Part shown: piece after piece, positions 1 to 10,348 of the stretch
Position numbering within the stretch: position 1 is the stretch's first letter
How the letters are laid out: every line of letters starts with the position of its first letter
NCBI GenBank assembly: GCA_026874595.1
Contig: CM049317.1
Coordinates: 29,322,901-29,386,900 of the forward strand
DNA: 64,000 nucleotides
Direction of reading: 5' to 3'
Source of the DNA: Sipunculus nudus
Taxonomy: Eukaryota; Annelida; Sipuncula; Golfingiida; Sipunculidae
The notes under the pieces: generated by a model
Seen by the model: the letters and a program-made list of their open reading frames with translations, nothing else
Databases searched by the model: none
What the model was told of the DNA's origin: nothing
Made by a program: the position numbers and the translations under genes

Positions 1-740
1 CAACAAGAAGTAACTGGCTGTGCATCAGAAAACTGTAGTATGTGATAAACAGAACCTTGTTATGGTTTCCTAAATGACCTTGGTCAATTTCACAATTACA
101 AGGTCAATTTGTACGGGTTGGAAAAAATTTGAACAGGCTCATGGACTACTGGTACAACTAATTAGAAATGCTAAGGAAACTATTTATGGAAGCTAATTAA
201 CCTTTCCACACAGATGGGGTAATCCTCCACCTTGTCATTTAATATTAGTGGGTATCAGTGTGCAAGTGTATGAGCAGGGCGGGGGGGGGGGGGGGGGTTT
301 CATGTTTACCACTGCTTATGTATTAGAAAGAATGTCCTTATACAGGACAACATGATCATGTCTGTATGTTATGCAGCTGAAAGGCAATCTATCAATATTA
401 ACAACCACATGAGCTAAAAAAATTTTCATACATCGTTGGATAAATTTCCAACAAAAATTCAATTAATATCCAGCATAATACAAACATTTTCTTATTTATA
501 TTATAAAAAATAAGCAAAACTGACCTTGCGAGGAAGAGTAAGGCAGGCATAAGAGAGGACACAAAAAGAAGTTTCCTGGAATTGGGTGGGGGTCAAGCCA
601 GTTCCAGTATAATTAATAACTAATATATAATAGAGAACAGGAATGGGGATCAATTTCCTGAAATGGAAACTTCTAAATTTCCGAAAATCAGAAATTTTCC
701 TGTAATTTCTGTGAGTGAAGTGTGTTTTGTAAATTAAACC
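1..740. other. AT-rich noncoding stretch with a G17 run
   Basis: No gene is visible. The sequence is AT-rich and apparently unique except for an uninterrupted run of 17 guanines at about 281-297, preceded by a GGGC step. Such runs recur in the window and are often length-variable or assembly-sensitive. Confidence 0.6.
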
Positions 741-1340
741 AAAATATACAACCAGATCCACCTACTTGTCAAAGGATTTCCTTGGAAAGGCCAACTTTCG
801 CTGTTTTGGGCGATAATTCAATCCAAGATTTGACAAGTAGAGTCAATCCCGTTTTACCGAAATCATTTGCGCATATCTGAAATATAACCGAGGACTTGAG
901 TAATCTGTAAATATTTATACTGACTTGATCAGGGCGGTGTGTGATAAACCCAGAATCGTGACTTGGACGTGTGTCCATAGTCAGACAGGGGCTGTCATTA
1001 TCAGCTCATTTGTCGACGAGTTGTCATCAGCGAAAAATAAAGTAAACGGATCTGCATTCCCTGGATTTCACGTCTTTCTCCCGTGATCAGTGGGTCAGCT
1101 GACCTATTCTGTGGGGCCTGGCATTTTTATTTCGTTATTCAGGGAATTTGTAAAGAGAATAACTTACATCGGGGATTTGTCCGGTTGCCGAAAATGAGCT
1201 GTCAAACCTGCGTAATGACAAAGGAAATCGGTACCAATTGCTGCAAATCTACCGCCATTTTACTGTGCATTGTGGGAACGATCGCACGAAACAGTCAAGT
1301 GCACGGTGTCACGGCATGAGTGTATTCTTGAAAATTTCCC
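741..1340. promoter_or_regulatory. CpG-rich promoter-like island with a YY1-type site
   Basis: CpG dinucleotides are much denser here (about 26 counted between 781 and 1330) than in most of the window, where CpG is scarce. The motif CCGCCATTTT at 1252-1261 is the reverse complement of the YY1 consensus AAAATGGCGG, a common element of TATA-less animal promoters, and is followed by GCATTGTGGGAA. A minus-strand frame opens about 280 bases away at 978. Promoter function is inferred from composition and motif only; the direction of transcription is not settled. Confidence 0.35.
769..978 (-). CDS. Possible first coding exon, unknown protein
   Basis: A 69-codon minus-strand frame starts at an ATG in good context (A at -3, G at +4) and ends at a stop at 769. 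It lies inside the CpG-rich island, with the YY1-type motif about 275 bases upstream in its own orientation. The predicted protein begins MDTRPSHDSGF and has no recognisable domain, membrane segment or signal peptide. A moderate donor-like GGTAAA lies within the frame, so the true exon could be shorter. A chance frame in a promoter is equally possible; I do not recognise a family. Confidence 0.18.
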   Translation of the reverse strand: MDTRPSHDSGFITHRPDQVSINIYRLLKSSVIFQICANDFGKTGLTLLVKSWIELSPKTAKVGLSKEIL

Positions 1341-1599
1341 AGGGGAAATAAAAAGGAGATAACCAGGAACGAAAATAATCCTACATTCACCCGTTAGCAA
1401 ATCCCAACATAACAATTTCTAAAGTCTAATATTAACAGAATTATCGCTTAATTTGAAAACTCTACGAGTTTATGTAGAAAACTGGTCGTGAAAGATGAGG
1501 GATTATATTTACTTTCAATATTTAAGATACGGATACAGAAAAAATATATTTCGTCTCTAACTGGTATATATGGGGTCTTGTGGTGTGGACCTTTGGCAA

Positions 1600-1609
1600 T
1601 AATGATAAT

Positions 1610-1682
<73 letters not shown>

Positions 1683-1700
1683 GTAATAGTAACAACAACT
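1600..1700. repeat. (AAT)n trinucleotide microsatellite
   Basis: About 85 bases of nearly pure AAT repeat, with imperfect edges (AATGATAAT on the left, AGTAATAGTAAC on the right). It makes poly-isoleucine and poly-tyrosine frames on the two strands, which are artefacts. Confidence 0.95.
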
Positions 1701-2476
1701 AGAAATTGGCACGCAGAGAGCTAAGCCCATTACCCCAATATATGGCATTGTCATGCAGAAATGAAACATTTTTAAATTCCTGGATCCAGATGATTATCCG
1801 GATCACCCCCTAATTCAATCGACTGTTCCTTGTATCATTGCCGAGCTTTCATTAAAACCCGTTAATAACTGTTTTAGTAATGTTGCTAACAGGCAGACGG
1901 AAAAACAAACAAACAAGCAAACCAGCATGGGCAAAAACATAATCCCCGCTTGGAGGTAATAATAATGATGATGATGATGGTAATAATATTTATAATAATA
2001 ATAATGCAATGGGTTGTTTTCGGTAGCAGATGCCTCTTTTATTATTCTATGGTACCGTATTTTTGTCGGAAAGCATTGTTTTACCAAAAGGTGAAAGCAC
2101 ACGCATTTGTTACATTTCGGCTCCTACGTATACGTCTGTATGTTTAGGTAAGTTAGGGGAAATGTCAATTTTTATAATACAATATGCAGCCCTCAATACA
2201 ATATTCTTTATTCTAAGATCAAACGATATTGCTGTAAACCAAAATACGAATATGAGCTTTCTAAGGAAATTGAAGTTAATTACACTCTAGAATATCCAAT
2301 ATTTACAAGCTTGAAGTTACTTTATTATTGTACTTTACAGACTTCCTTTGCGAAAACCTGGCTGAAAACTGTAAGTTTGGAATATAGTTTACCTATAGCG
2401 ACGACTTCTTCCTGATTTCTTAAAGTAATATTAAACTCTTTATCTTTAAAGGGTTTACAAAAAAAACCCTGGTTGT
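1701..2476. other. Noncoding stretch with a second ATG/AAT microsatellite
   Basis: No gene seen. An imperfect (ATG)n/(AAT)n tract lies at about 1955-2008 and produces short low-complexity frames on both strands. The remainder is AT-rich sequence without recognised signals. Confidence 0.6.
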
Positions 2477-2701
2477 ACAGGAGCGGATCCAGGATTTAGG
2501 AAAAGGGGGGGGGGGGGTCCAACCCGGGAGGACTATACTGAATTTCCTTAAAAAAAAAGGTCATCAGGTCCGAAAAAGGGGGGAGGGGTCCAGGTCGCAA
2601 AATTTCGTCTAAAACCCTTTAAAAAAGGTTGCTTCGAAAGAAAAGGGGGGGGGGGTGTCCGGACCCCCAGGACCCCCCCCCCCCCCCGGATCCGCTTCTG
2701 T
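2477..2701. mobile_element. Short TIR element (AGCGGATCC family), copy 1
   Basis: The ends are inverted repeats: ACAGGAGCGGATCC at 2477-2490 and GGATCCGCTTCTGT at 2688-2701 match at 13 of 14 positions. The 225-bp interior has no coding capacity and carries several G or C runs of 7-15 bases. A second, diverged copy lies at 57847-58060 and shares the left-end motif GATCCAGGATTTAGG, the AGGAGGACTA block and the AAAAAAGGTTGC block. I infer a non-autonomous DNA transposon; no convincing target duplication is visible. Confidence 0.7.
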
Positions 2702-4014
2702 TGTTATCTGTATATTTAATTTCAATATGTTCTACAGTTCTATAATGTACATGCATATGTCCCAGGTATACGGGTAATATATTTGTATTTTATTTTTATG
2801 TACACTTGAATTAATTTCATGAGCCTGTCATGTTACTGCATCACTTTTTAGTACTGTTTAGTATTTCGCTAACGTGCACTCCTGTTCCCCAAGAAAACAT
2901 TTGAGCAAAACCATCTTTTTTTTGCAAAACTGTTAAATTTACTGTTTTAGATACCATTATCATCATCATCATTTTATGTGAAAAAGGTTACTCCATAAAA
3001 TGTAGAACGACTATACTTCACAAATCTCTCGCTAGGTGTCTGCACTAGGTAATTTTGGTTGAGCGGGCACAAAAATAAATATTGTTGTTTCCTGTACTCT
3101 TGCATCACTGAACAACATAAAAATACATGCATATGGCTTGATTAGGATTCTATGTAGAGTTTAAAGATTAACCGCTACTCATCCCGTGGCATCTCCGCCG
3201 CATTTAAAAAGATAAATTACCGCTATGCACTCTCTGACTACATTCATGCGCGTCTTGAAAAAAAGGTTTATTTAAGGAGCATCACATGAGAACTGAGCTG
3301 GTACTGTTAATGCTTAAATCTGAACTGTGCATACAGGGTCAGACGAACAAACGACAAAGGAAATTAATTTACTTGGTTCACCAGATCTGCATGGCTAGTC
3401 GGGGGCTCCTCTGTCTTGACTGTCCCCTCATACCCAGTTACCCATCCCCGCCCTCCGCTCACATTCCCTTGGCCTTCTCTGTCAGCATCAGAGTCGGTAG
3501 TCATGATTATCCAAAAATTAACGGCCATTCGTGGTTCGACTTGACTTGGAAAAAGGTCGCCTGGCTTCAAATGACTCAAAAGACCACGATTTTGCGCTAG
3601 AAAGGCGAGTAACATCCGGTTACAAAATGTATATTTTATTAACAGCAAGTTTATCGTTTTTAAAGAGCCCTTTTCCGATATCTGATGTCTTCCAACTAAA
3701 CATATTCCCCTGAACTTTTAAAAATAAAAATGGGTCTGAAAACTCCGATCCCACAGCACAGAGGCTGTTCATTTTATATACATCCACGTTTTTTAACACG
3801 TGGAGGCCCGCCTAACTAATCTAAACACATTCAAAAAAGTAATCTTTCAGCACATCAGACTAATAAGAGTTTTGGACTGCTACAGTCTGCAGCGCTGACA
3901 TATAGTGAATCACAGATGAATCGATGGAGTCCGTACGTGTCGGGCTGAGTTTTGCAAAGAGCGTTTTGCAATAATGACCTATCAGCTTTCAGCTAAATGC
4001 AACCAGCCAATATA
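2702..4014. other. Noncoding stretch, no gene recognised
   Basis: Short open frames at 3286-3713 overlap on both strands and look like chance frames in a locally GC-richer patch. No splice-bounded exon, RNA gene or clear repeat was found. Confidence 0.5.
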
Positions 4015-4930
4015 AGCAGCATTAGTGGTGGGAGTCGGTTCCTTTTTCATAATCGATCATCGGTTTGAGCAAACCGACCGATGATCGATTATTAATCGGT
4101 TCAGACAAATATATGCAATTATCAAAGAAATATGCAATTATCTGTGAAGCTGTACCTACGTTTCCCCGGCAGGTATTCTCCTCTCGCGCACGAGTGTAAC
4201 GATCCTTCCACGTATAAAGACTAATTTTCAGGATCAAATTTTAACGATCGGCAACGTCGGGTTATATCTTTCATAAAGGAATTATAGAGCATCTAAGAAT
4301 GTAAGGCCTATAAAGGGTATGTTTTTCTAGCACATGAAGGCATTTAATGGGCCCAGGTGCGCTTGGGGCAGATCATACCAAAAAAAAAAAAATTGCAGAC
4401 TAGTAAAAAAAAATATCCAGCTGAAATGCAAATACTCGACCGGCCGGGTTAGCCCCCAAAAAAGAAATTTTTAAGGACGGCCTAAACAGCGGCACCTGGC
4501 ATCGGTTGAATAGATTATTTCTTAGAGAATCTCGCAAAATTGGCATAGACCTGGAGAATTTATGAAGTATTTAACGCCTTCCCGTCCATATTTTGCAATG
4601 TACATTTCGTTAAAAAACTCTCCGCTAATTCTGCAGCTCCCTGCGAGTTCACAGATAATAAGTTTAATAAGTCCTCCGTTCTCGCATCAACCGTGTCATA
4701 TTCAGTTACATACTGAAGTTATTTGGAAACCAGACTCATTATATGAAGCGCGGAATGTGGTAAAAAATGGAAGAATCATTTTTGCCTATAACATAAAGGC
4801 ATTCTGGAAAGAAAACAGTAATTATTATGATGTAATCGATAGTTGCCTTTGGTAATCGAGCGTTTGAAAGTGGCAGCAAACCGACTGACTTTCGATAAAA
4901 CTCGATAATCGGCCCACCAATAGGCAGCAT
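4015..4930. mobile_element. hAT-like non-autonomous element with 8-bp target duplication
   Basis: The element spans 4023-4922 (900 bp). Its ends are TAGTGGTGGG on the left and, reverse-complemented, TATTGGTGGG on the right (9 of 10 match). It is flanked by AGCAGCAT (4015-4022) and GGCAGCAT (4923-4930), an 8-bp duplication with one mismatch, the size typical of hAT transposons. A perfect 16-bp inverted repeat (4049-4064 with 4077-4092) just inside the left end can form a hairpin. No transposase frame remains. A related but incomplete sequence starts at about 61619. Confidence 0.75.
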
Positions 4931-5674
4931 GGCTTTTCTGTTTTACAACACGCACTGACAGCCTGTAGATATACAAGCTCATACATCAGTTACAGAGGCG
5001 TTATAAGAACCTTTCTTAACATTTATATGTATGCAGAGCAAGCCGGTTTTAAGTCACACGAACTCTGTATAGACAAGGTAAGAGAGTAGTTGGCTTTAAG
5101 TGTATAAGATCATACCTATATATATATATAGGTCGATCTGGATCAGCTTCTGGTTAATCGTGACATGAATTAATACAAAGGTTAATCAATTAAATGTATA
5201 ATAATATTACATGTAATTGTAAGTTCCGTGAAGTGAAAACTACTTGTGAGGGGAAATACATGCAGGAAAGCAACAACTTATGCGAGCAGGAATGTGAATT
5301 ATCTTTTATTTTCATTTTCCATGGATATTTCCTAATAATTCTTATAAAAATCCGAATCATCATAATTTAAGAGTCATCATTTATAAATATCCACTTAGTC
5401 ATTGTTTAAGGCATCAGCGTACATGCCTTGACGTCTCAACTCCGGCAGTGATACTCCTTTCCTCAACACAAGCGTTAAAACATTTCATCTGTTAGTGGAG
5501 CTGCATGAGCAAAGATGTGAATTAATGTCAGGATGAACAAACCAGTTTGATATCTTTTAAAAACGATTTGTATTTATACAGTGTGGACGGGGAATCTGAT
5601 ACTGGTTTCTCTTTTTTATAATCTCTCTTTCATTTCACCTAGCAGACATGATGCATGGAGATATATGAAACGTT
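4923..5674. other. Noncoding stretch
   Basis: AT-rich sequence without a recognised gene. A short (TA)n tract lies at about 5119-5131. Confidence 0.5.
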
Positions 5675-6156
5675 ATAACCAGGGGTGTAGCCAGGGGGTG
5701 CCGCAAGGGGCAATTCCCCCCACCCCTCCCCCAACTCTGACTTTCTAAGTGATATTGCGGGGAAAACTTTCCAGATTCTAGATAGCCGCTAAGAAATTAA
5801 AATATAAAAATAATTTAAAAGAAAAAAAAAAAGAATATATGTCATGTTTGCATCAAGTTTCGTTACTGTTTATACTTTCGTCTGCAGGTATTAAGGTATC
5901 AAAATCGTCTAAAACCCCATTGTTTATATATAAAATCAAAGAAGTTATCTATCCCAAGGATATTATTCCCCAAATGATTGAGAAGTGAATTTTTTTCTCT
6001 TGTTTTGATTCTTTAAATGTCACAAGAATACTGAAGTTCTCTGTTGCTTCTTATATAAGTATGTAATCTTGGCCAGCGGGTCTGCTGCATCTCCAAGGCC
6101 GACTGACCCCCCCCCCCCCCCCACATTCCGTAAAACCTGGCTACGCACATGATAAC
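5675..6156. mobile_element. Short TIR element (GTAGCCAGG ends)
   Basis: The element at 5680-6151 begins CAGGGGTGTAGCCAGG; its right end reverse-complemented reads CATGTGCGTAGCCAGG (12 of 16 match). It is flanked on both sides by ATAAC (5675-5679 and 6152-6156), a possible 5-bp target duplication. The 472-bp interior is noncoding, with C-rich runs near both ends. Elements starting CAGGGGYGTAGCC are widespread in invertebrate genomes; the superfamily is not certain from the sequence. Confidence 0.65.
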
Positions 6157-6202
6157 TCCATTCGCTCACCAACCCAGCGAGGACAGGTATGCCTGCCATG
6201 CC

Positions 6203-6604
6203 TCTGGCAGAAACGCTTTCAGAAACCTTGATTCATCGAGCCTCTCTGGTGTCTATTTCCTGGATAATGAACAAGCCGGCACGTACGCGGGCTGAAATCA
6301 CAACTGCCAATCAATTTCAACGAAACAGATGTTACCAATACACTGTTCACACACGGGCAGAACAAGAACACAGGCGTAAGGAACGAAACAGGTTTATATG
6401 GCTTTATTTGACTCATACCCTTCTCGCCCCCCCCCCTCCTAAGCCGTCCAGCAATGTTTAATATTTGGTGTACAAATCCCACTAGCCATGTAGAACAAGT
6501 GTACGCGAGTCTTTTGATTTGTTCAATTGCCTTGTTTTCTATTCATGAAATAGACACCAGAACAGCTCGATGAATCAAAGTATCTGAAAGAGTTGCTGCC
6601 AGAT
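6203..6604. repeat. Inverted pair of 59-bp sequences that encode the same peptide
   Basis: The plus strand at 6203-6261 and the minus strand at 6604-6546 are about 86 percent identical (about 8 differences in 59). The spacer is about 285 bp. Both arms are open in the same reading frame and encode near-identical peptides, ETLSETLIHRASLVSIS and ATLSDTLIHRAVLVSIS. Differences are both synonymous and nonsynonymous. It could be an inverted exon duplication or simply the ends of a MITE. Confidence 0.6.
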
Positions 6605-6980
6605 ACTTGAAAGTATGAGGATTATTATATGTTTTAGTTCGGAGAGCTTTCAAATTCATGAATTCTTTCTGCAAACTAACTGCATTCTTCAAGTCCAAAA
6701 ATGAAGAATAATTAAAAGTAACTAACTGAGAGGCTATACCAGAATTTCGCATGAATTCCTCAGGCATAATACAACTGCTTAAATTCTGAGCATAAAAAAA
6801 ATAAGATATATTTTCGAAATTATTGAACATTAATGAATAGTTATGGGAGCCGATAAGTTTATTTTCCTGCAATATTGTGCAAACAATGTTTGAATGAGTA
6901 TTTAATGACGAGTATGGTTGTACTTTAAATGTAATAAATATTAAATAAATCGCACACCATTCATTAAACTGCACATGCAA
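6543..6980 (-). CDS. Unidentified 145-codon ORF, possible exon or element remnant
   Basis: This is the longest open frame in the window that is not low-complexity. It begins MHVQFNEWCAIYLIF and ends in LIHRAVLVSIS, the last 19 codons being the right arm of the inverted pair at 6203-6604. The composition is ordinary, with three or four cysteines and no clear signal peptide, membrane span or domain motif. No strong promoter or splice signals are obvious around it, and the DNA is as AT-rich as its surroundings, so a chance frame or the remnant of a mobile-element gene is as likely as a real exon. No family recognised. Confidence 0.2.
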   Translation of the reverse strand: MHVQFNEWCAIYLIFITFKVQPYSSLNTHSNIVCTILQENKLIGSHNYSLMFNNFENISYFFYAQNLSSCIMPEEFMRNSGIASQLVTFNYSSFLDLKNAVSLQKEFMNLKALRTKTYNNPHTFKYLAATLSDTLIHRAVLVSIS

Positions 6981-8125
6981 AAAGCAAATGATTTAAAATT
7001 CAACAAATATGAGACTTCTACAACTCCCATCCTCATGGGCGTGTCACACTGTATACTGCAAGTTCTGAATATGTGGACCAGCCGATCATGTCTATTTCCC
7101 CCGGTGTAAACTAGCTCCGCCGTGCGGCGAGTAGAGCAAACATGCTTTCCCGTTTTCTTACATATTCACCAGGTGGCACTGTAGGTATTTCTCTTTCTGT
7201 GGCCATAATCACCACCAACGTTGAACCGCCCCTTTAATTATATTGCGAAAGGGCAACATGCAGTTTGTAAAGAGAAGGCTTCTCTTATGGGATTTTATTT
7301 GGTAAAATGAAGTGTCATATCAGGTCAAAAATATTCAGTTTCTATAGTGATGAAGGTCTGTATTGTGTAATTTTTAGATGAAACTGATTGAAATTTAGTG
7401 TACTTCATATTCATAAGAATGGTAGGAAACAAATCAGCTTGGGACGCACGATTCTGTAAATTCAATATTTTGTATTTTTTGGTACAGAATGTGATTAAAA
7501 GTAAGAAAAAGGTGAATACTAGTATTTTTCCAAATGTTCAGTATAAGGTTCCCCTCCCACACCCGCATACTTCTATATATACATGAAGATATAAATATGA
7601 TGAATTTGGCACGCAGGCATGACCCGATATTTGGTATTTGTTTTGTGTCTGGTGCAGCATGTGATTAAAAGTGGCAGAAAAAAGTTGAAAGCCTGCATTA
7701 AAAATGCATTTTCATGTTTTATTTTTTTTCTCAATTTTTTCCATACCGTATGCGGTGGATACCCCTCCAAAACTCACCCCTTCTGAAGCGTTTATACGCA
7801 CCCAAACGGGCCCCCCCCCCTCCCCGCCACACACACACTTTCAAAATTGCTAAAAAGCCTATATATGTGATTATATATATGAATTGGCTAGTAAAATCTG
7901 TAGAGCGGCCTTTTCTATTCATAGAACTTAAGATAATTCTCTAACAAACAAAAAAAATGCGCATGCCCTTTTTTCGGCAAAACGCTCCAATCTAATCAGC
8001 TTTCTTAGACAGAAGAAGTTTGTCCTGACCAAGAATCTCTGAAAAAGCTATAGAAAGCTACTACTAAGGTCTAGGACCTTAGCGCCAGGTGCTTCTTAGG
8101 TGTAATTTTGATTAATTTTAAATTT
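6981..8125. other. Noncoding stretch with a possible CTCF-type motif
   Basis: No gene seen. At 7167-7180 the plus strand reads CACCAGGTGGCACT, which fits the degenerate CTCF core CASYAGRKGGCRS. A diverged duplication is visible: the GCACGA/GGCACGCAGGCATG-TTTGTATTTTTTGGTRCAG-GTGATTAAAAGT block occurs at about 7443 and 7610. A C-rich run lies at 7810-7821. Confidence 0.4.
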
Positions 8126-8360
8126 ATGGAGCCGATAAACGCGATGCCAAACAAGCCAAGCCAGGAACCGAATGGGGCCGCCAACGTTTTCCCATACCGG
8201 TGACCGCAGGAAGCTACAGCGCCCACACCCACAGAGTCAGAATTTTAGCAGCATGCACCCCCCTCCGCCGATTCCAGCAGCGGAGACCAGCCAGGCCAAT
8301 CGAGAGCCGAACTCATCGACATGAAACGACAGAGCTTCGAGTGAATGCCATTTCATACTT
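8126..8360 (+). pseudogene. GC-rich coding-like island, frame broken
   Basis: This GC- and CpG-rich block stands out from AT-rich neighbours. The frame from ATG 8126 encodes a natural-looking start (MEPINAMPNKPSQEPNG) but stops at 8201. A second frame, open from 8139, continues with a Pro/Gln/Ser-rich segment (SSMHPPPPIPAAETSQ) and stops near 8333; the third frame is open from 8200 to 8436. The two natural-looking segments abut in different frames at about 8190-8200, which suggests one coding segment with a single-base frameshift: a decayed exon, an assembly error or a missed junction. No family recognised. A GC-rich regulatory island with chance frames is the alternative. Confidence 0.3.
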
Positions 8361-9640
8361 GCAGTTTATGCCATTTGACAACGTTAGCAAGTTTTTTTTC
8401 GTAATAGGCCCTAATCAGCTTCTTAAAGTCCTTTAATCTATACAACTGTAGTCGTTATGATCAAACTAATGAACTTGATATACATGGGTTTTAAAACAAG
8501 ACAAAAATATTTTATTCCTCTGTCGTTAGGTGGTCGCTTCATCGGTTGGTTGGTCCTCGCAATTTTCACAAAAAATATATATGAACGATTTTTCTGGTCA
8601 CGGAAAGCTAGCCCAAAATCAATAAAGCATTAATGGCATGATATCTAGATCAAAACAATATTTTTTAAATGATCTTTTACCCTTATTGTACAGGGCAATT
8701 TGGGCCTATCACTCTCCTTTGAACTGGCGGGCAGAGCTATATATGGCTACCTGGCCTGTGATGCAACCGTCGAATTGATGAACCATGACACACATATACA
8801 TGTCTCGGCAGGGTTCCATAATTTTATATACTTGTATTTTCCCTTACTTACGCTTAGCACTCATGATTTTGATGCCCCGTCAAATATATACTGCAAACAA
8901 ATTACTAAAAGTGTATTTATATTCAATTCAAGCAGGGGTACAATCATGTGGGGGATAAGGGAACATTGTCCCCCCCCCCCCCCCATTACAACCATGGGGA
9001 CATACTATATTATTTTTTTTTGCTGATTAAATTAATGTATTTTTTCTTTAAATATATAGACTCTAACTGCCATTAGAAAAAATTCAAGTTTCTTAACAAA
9101 AATACAGTTTTAAAAATTTCCTCATATACCCATGACATGCAGTGTTACAGAAATGAATACAATTACAAAATGACTGATAATATGATATAGTCCCCAATTT
9201 CACGCAACATTGTAGTACGCAGCCATTTAATGCTTAAATAAAAAATCATGCAAGTTTTATAGATTATAAAGATATTTAGGAAGGCAATTTTAATTATTGT
9301 TGGTTTCTGAAACGATAATATTCACTGTTAATTTATTCTCAAATTGCTTCAATATTGCCTAAAATTGACTAAAATTTTATTGTTCATAAAAAAATCACTT
9401 CATCGCTTTAGGGAGATGCATGCCCTCCAACGCCCAGCCCCCTCAGCCGGTTCACTCGCTCGACAGTCTCGATTCCCTGAAAATATTGGTCCCCAAACCC
9501 CAGTACTTTAGGTTCCGGCTTATTTTTTCTAATAAGGAAGTTTCATTGTCCGTTTAAGTAACTCATATGTGAGGTCTAGAAAGCTACATTCATAAATAAA
9601 AGATTCTTGGTTATTTTCTATTATAGAAAATTGACATTCA
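8361..9640. other. AT-rich noncoding stretch
   Basis: No convincing gene. A C14 run at about 8971-8984 sits beside GGGGGATAAGG and may mark another decayed MITE end. The frame at 8700-9026 reads through this low-complexity tract and is not considered real. Confidence 0.5.
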
Positions 9641-10010
9641 TTCATAAAATCATTTGGCCCCCACATTACAATTTTTGATTACATTACCTTGCAAACATTT
9701 GCCTTTTATTTGTTTTTTTTTAGGGGAATAGTGTGGTCTAATGCTACAGAATGTGCTTGGGCAAATACTCCAAGGCCATTTTGATAAAAACGGCCGTGCA
9801 CATATACTAGTATATACAATGTTATTTATATTTCGGCCCACCAGCAGCTGTATTCGAAGGGAACTGGTTTAATTGTTCGAGGTAAGTAGGTTTACCGGCC
9901 CTAGGTGTCATTATTCTTCATTCACAAATAATACATTTTCTATTCAAACAGGTTTTGAAGTGACACCCAATCCAGTTTAACATGAGGCCTTCTAATATTT
10001 TACATTAAAC
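9641..10010 (+). other. Candidate 5' UTR exon, 70-bp intron and 5' leader
   Basis: A candidate noncoding exon, with its start undefined, ends at 9881 in GAG followed by GTAAGT, a consensus donor. The intron would be 9882-9951 (70 bp), ending in the pyrimidine-rich acceptor TTTTCTATTCAAACAG. The next exon begins at 9952. GCCATTTT at 9775-9782 resembles a YY1 core and could belong to the promoter. In the leader, ATG 9982 opens an eight-codon upstream ORF ending in TAA at 10006-10008, two bases before the main ATG at 10011. An in-frame TAA at 9993-9995 blocks extension of the main frame upstream. Confidence 0.4.
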
Positions 10011-10182
10011 ATGAAACAAGCCAACGTCACTGGCCATGAAACTGTAAACATCAACCATGTGCGTCTTCAGCCTCGATATCATTTTCGACCGCGGTCAGAG
10101 TTCATGTTGGGTCAAACCGAATGTTGCGTGGACGGCATGAAATTGGTTACCTGTCAAACTGATCGAAAACTGTACGAGCATG
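10011..10182 (+). CDS. First coding exon of an unidentified gene
   Basis: The exon encodes 57 codons plus one base (phase 1) before a strong donor, ATG|GTGAGT, at 10183. The start ATG has A at -3. The protein begins MKQANVTGHETVNINHV and has no signal peptide; it contains an Arg-rich patch around residues 18-28 (RLQPRYHFRPR) and a Cys-Cys pair near residues 38-39. Coding likelihood rests on CpG enrichment against the neighbours, a good upstream acceptor and a good donor. The frame runs on past the donor to a stop at about 10347, so an intronless 112-residue ORF is the alternative. I do not recognise the family, and no following exon could be identified. Confidence 0.42.
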
Positions 10183-10333
10183 GTGAGTACACTCGTTTTA
10201 TGGCAGTTCATTGGAAAGTTGACTGTTTTGCTAATGTTAGGCTGTGTAAAGTAAGATGCGTTATGTCACACTCATGTATTTATACAACAAGCAGAGCGCC
10301 AGTAACTTCTGAAGTTTTTTTTTCCACGGCAGC

Positions 10334-10348
10334 TAGCGCCCCCTGGTG
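10334..10348 (-). promoter_or_regulatory. CTCF-type binding motif
   Basis: The plus strand reads TAGCGCCCCCTGGTG. Its reverse complement, CACCAGGGGGCGCTA, matches 15 consecutive positions of the well-known CTCF core motif. It lies 150 bases downstream of the candidate donor at 10183. Occupancy is inferred; CTCF is conserved in bilaterians including molluscs. Confidence 0.55.

Noticed and set aside
1488-1769. Poly-isoleucine and poly-tyrosine ORFs
   Set aside because: They are translations of the (AAT)n microsatellite.
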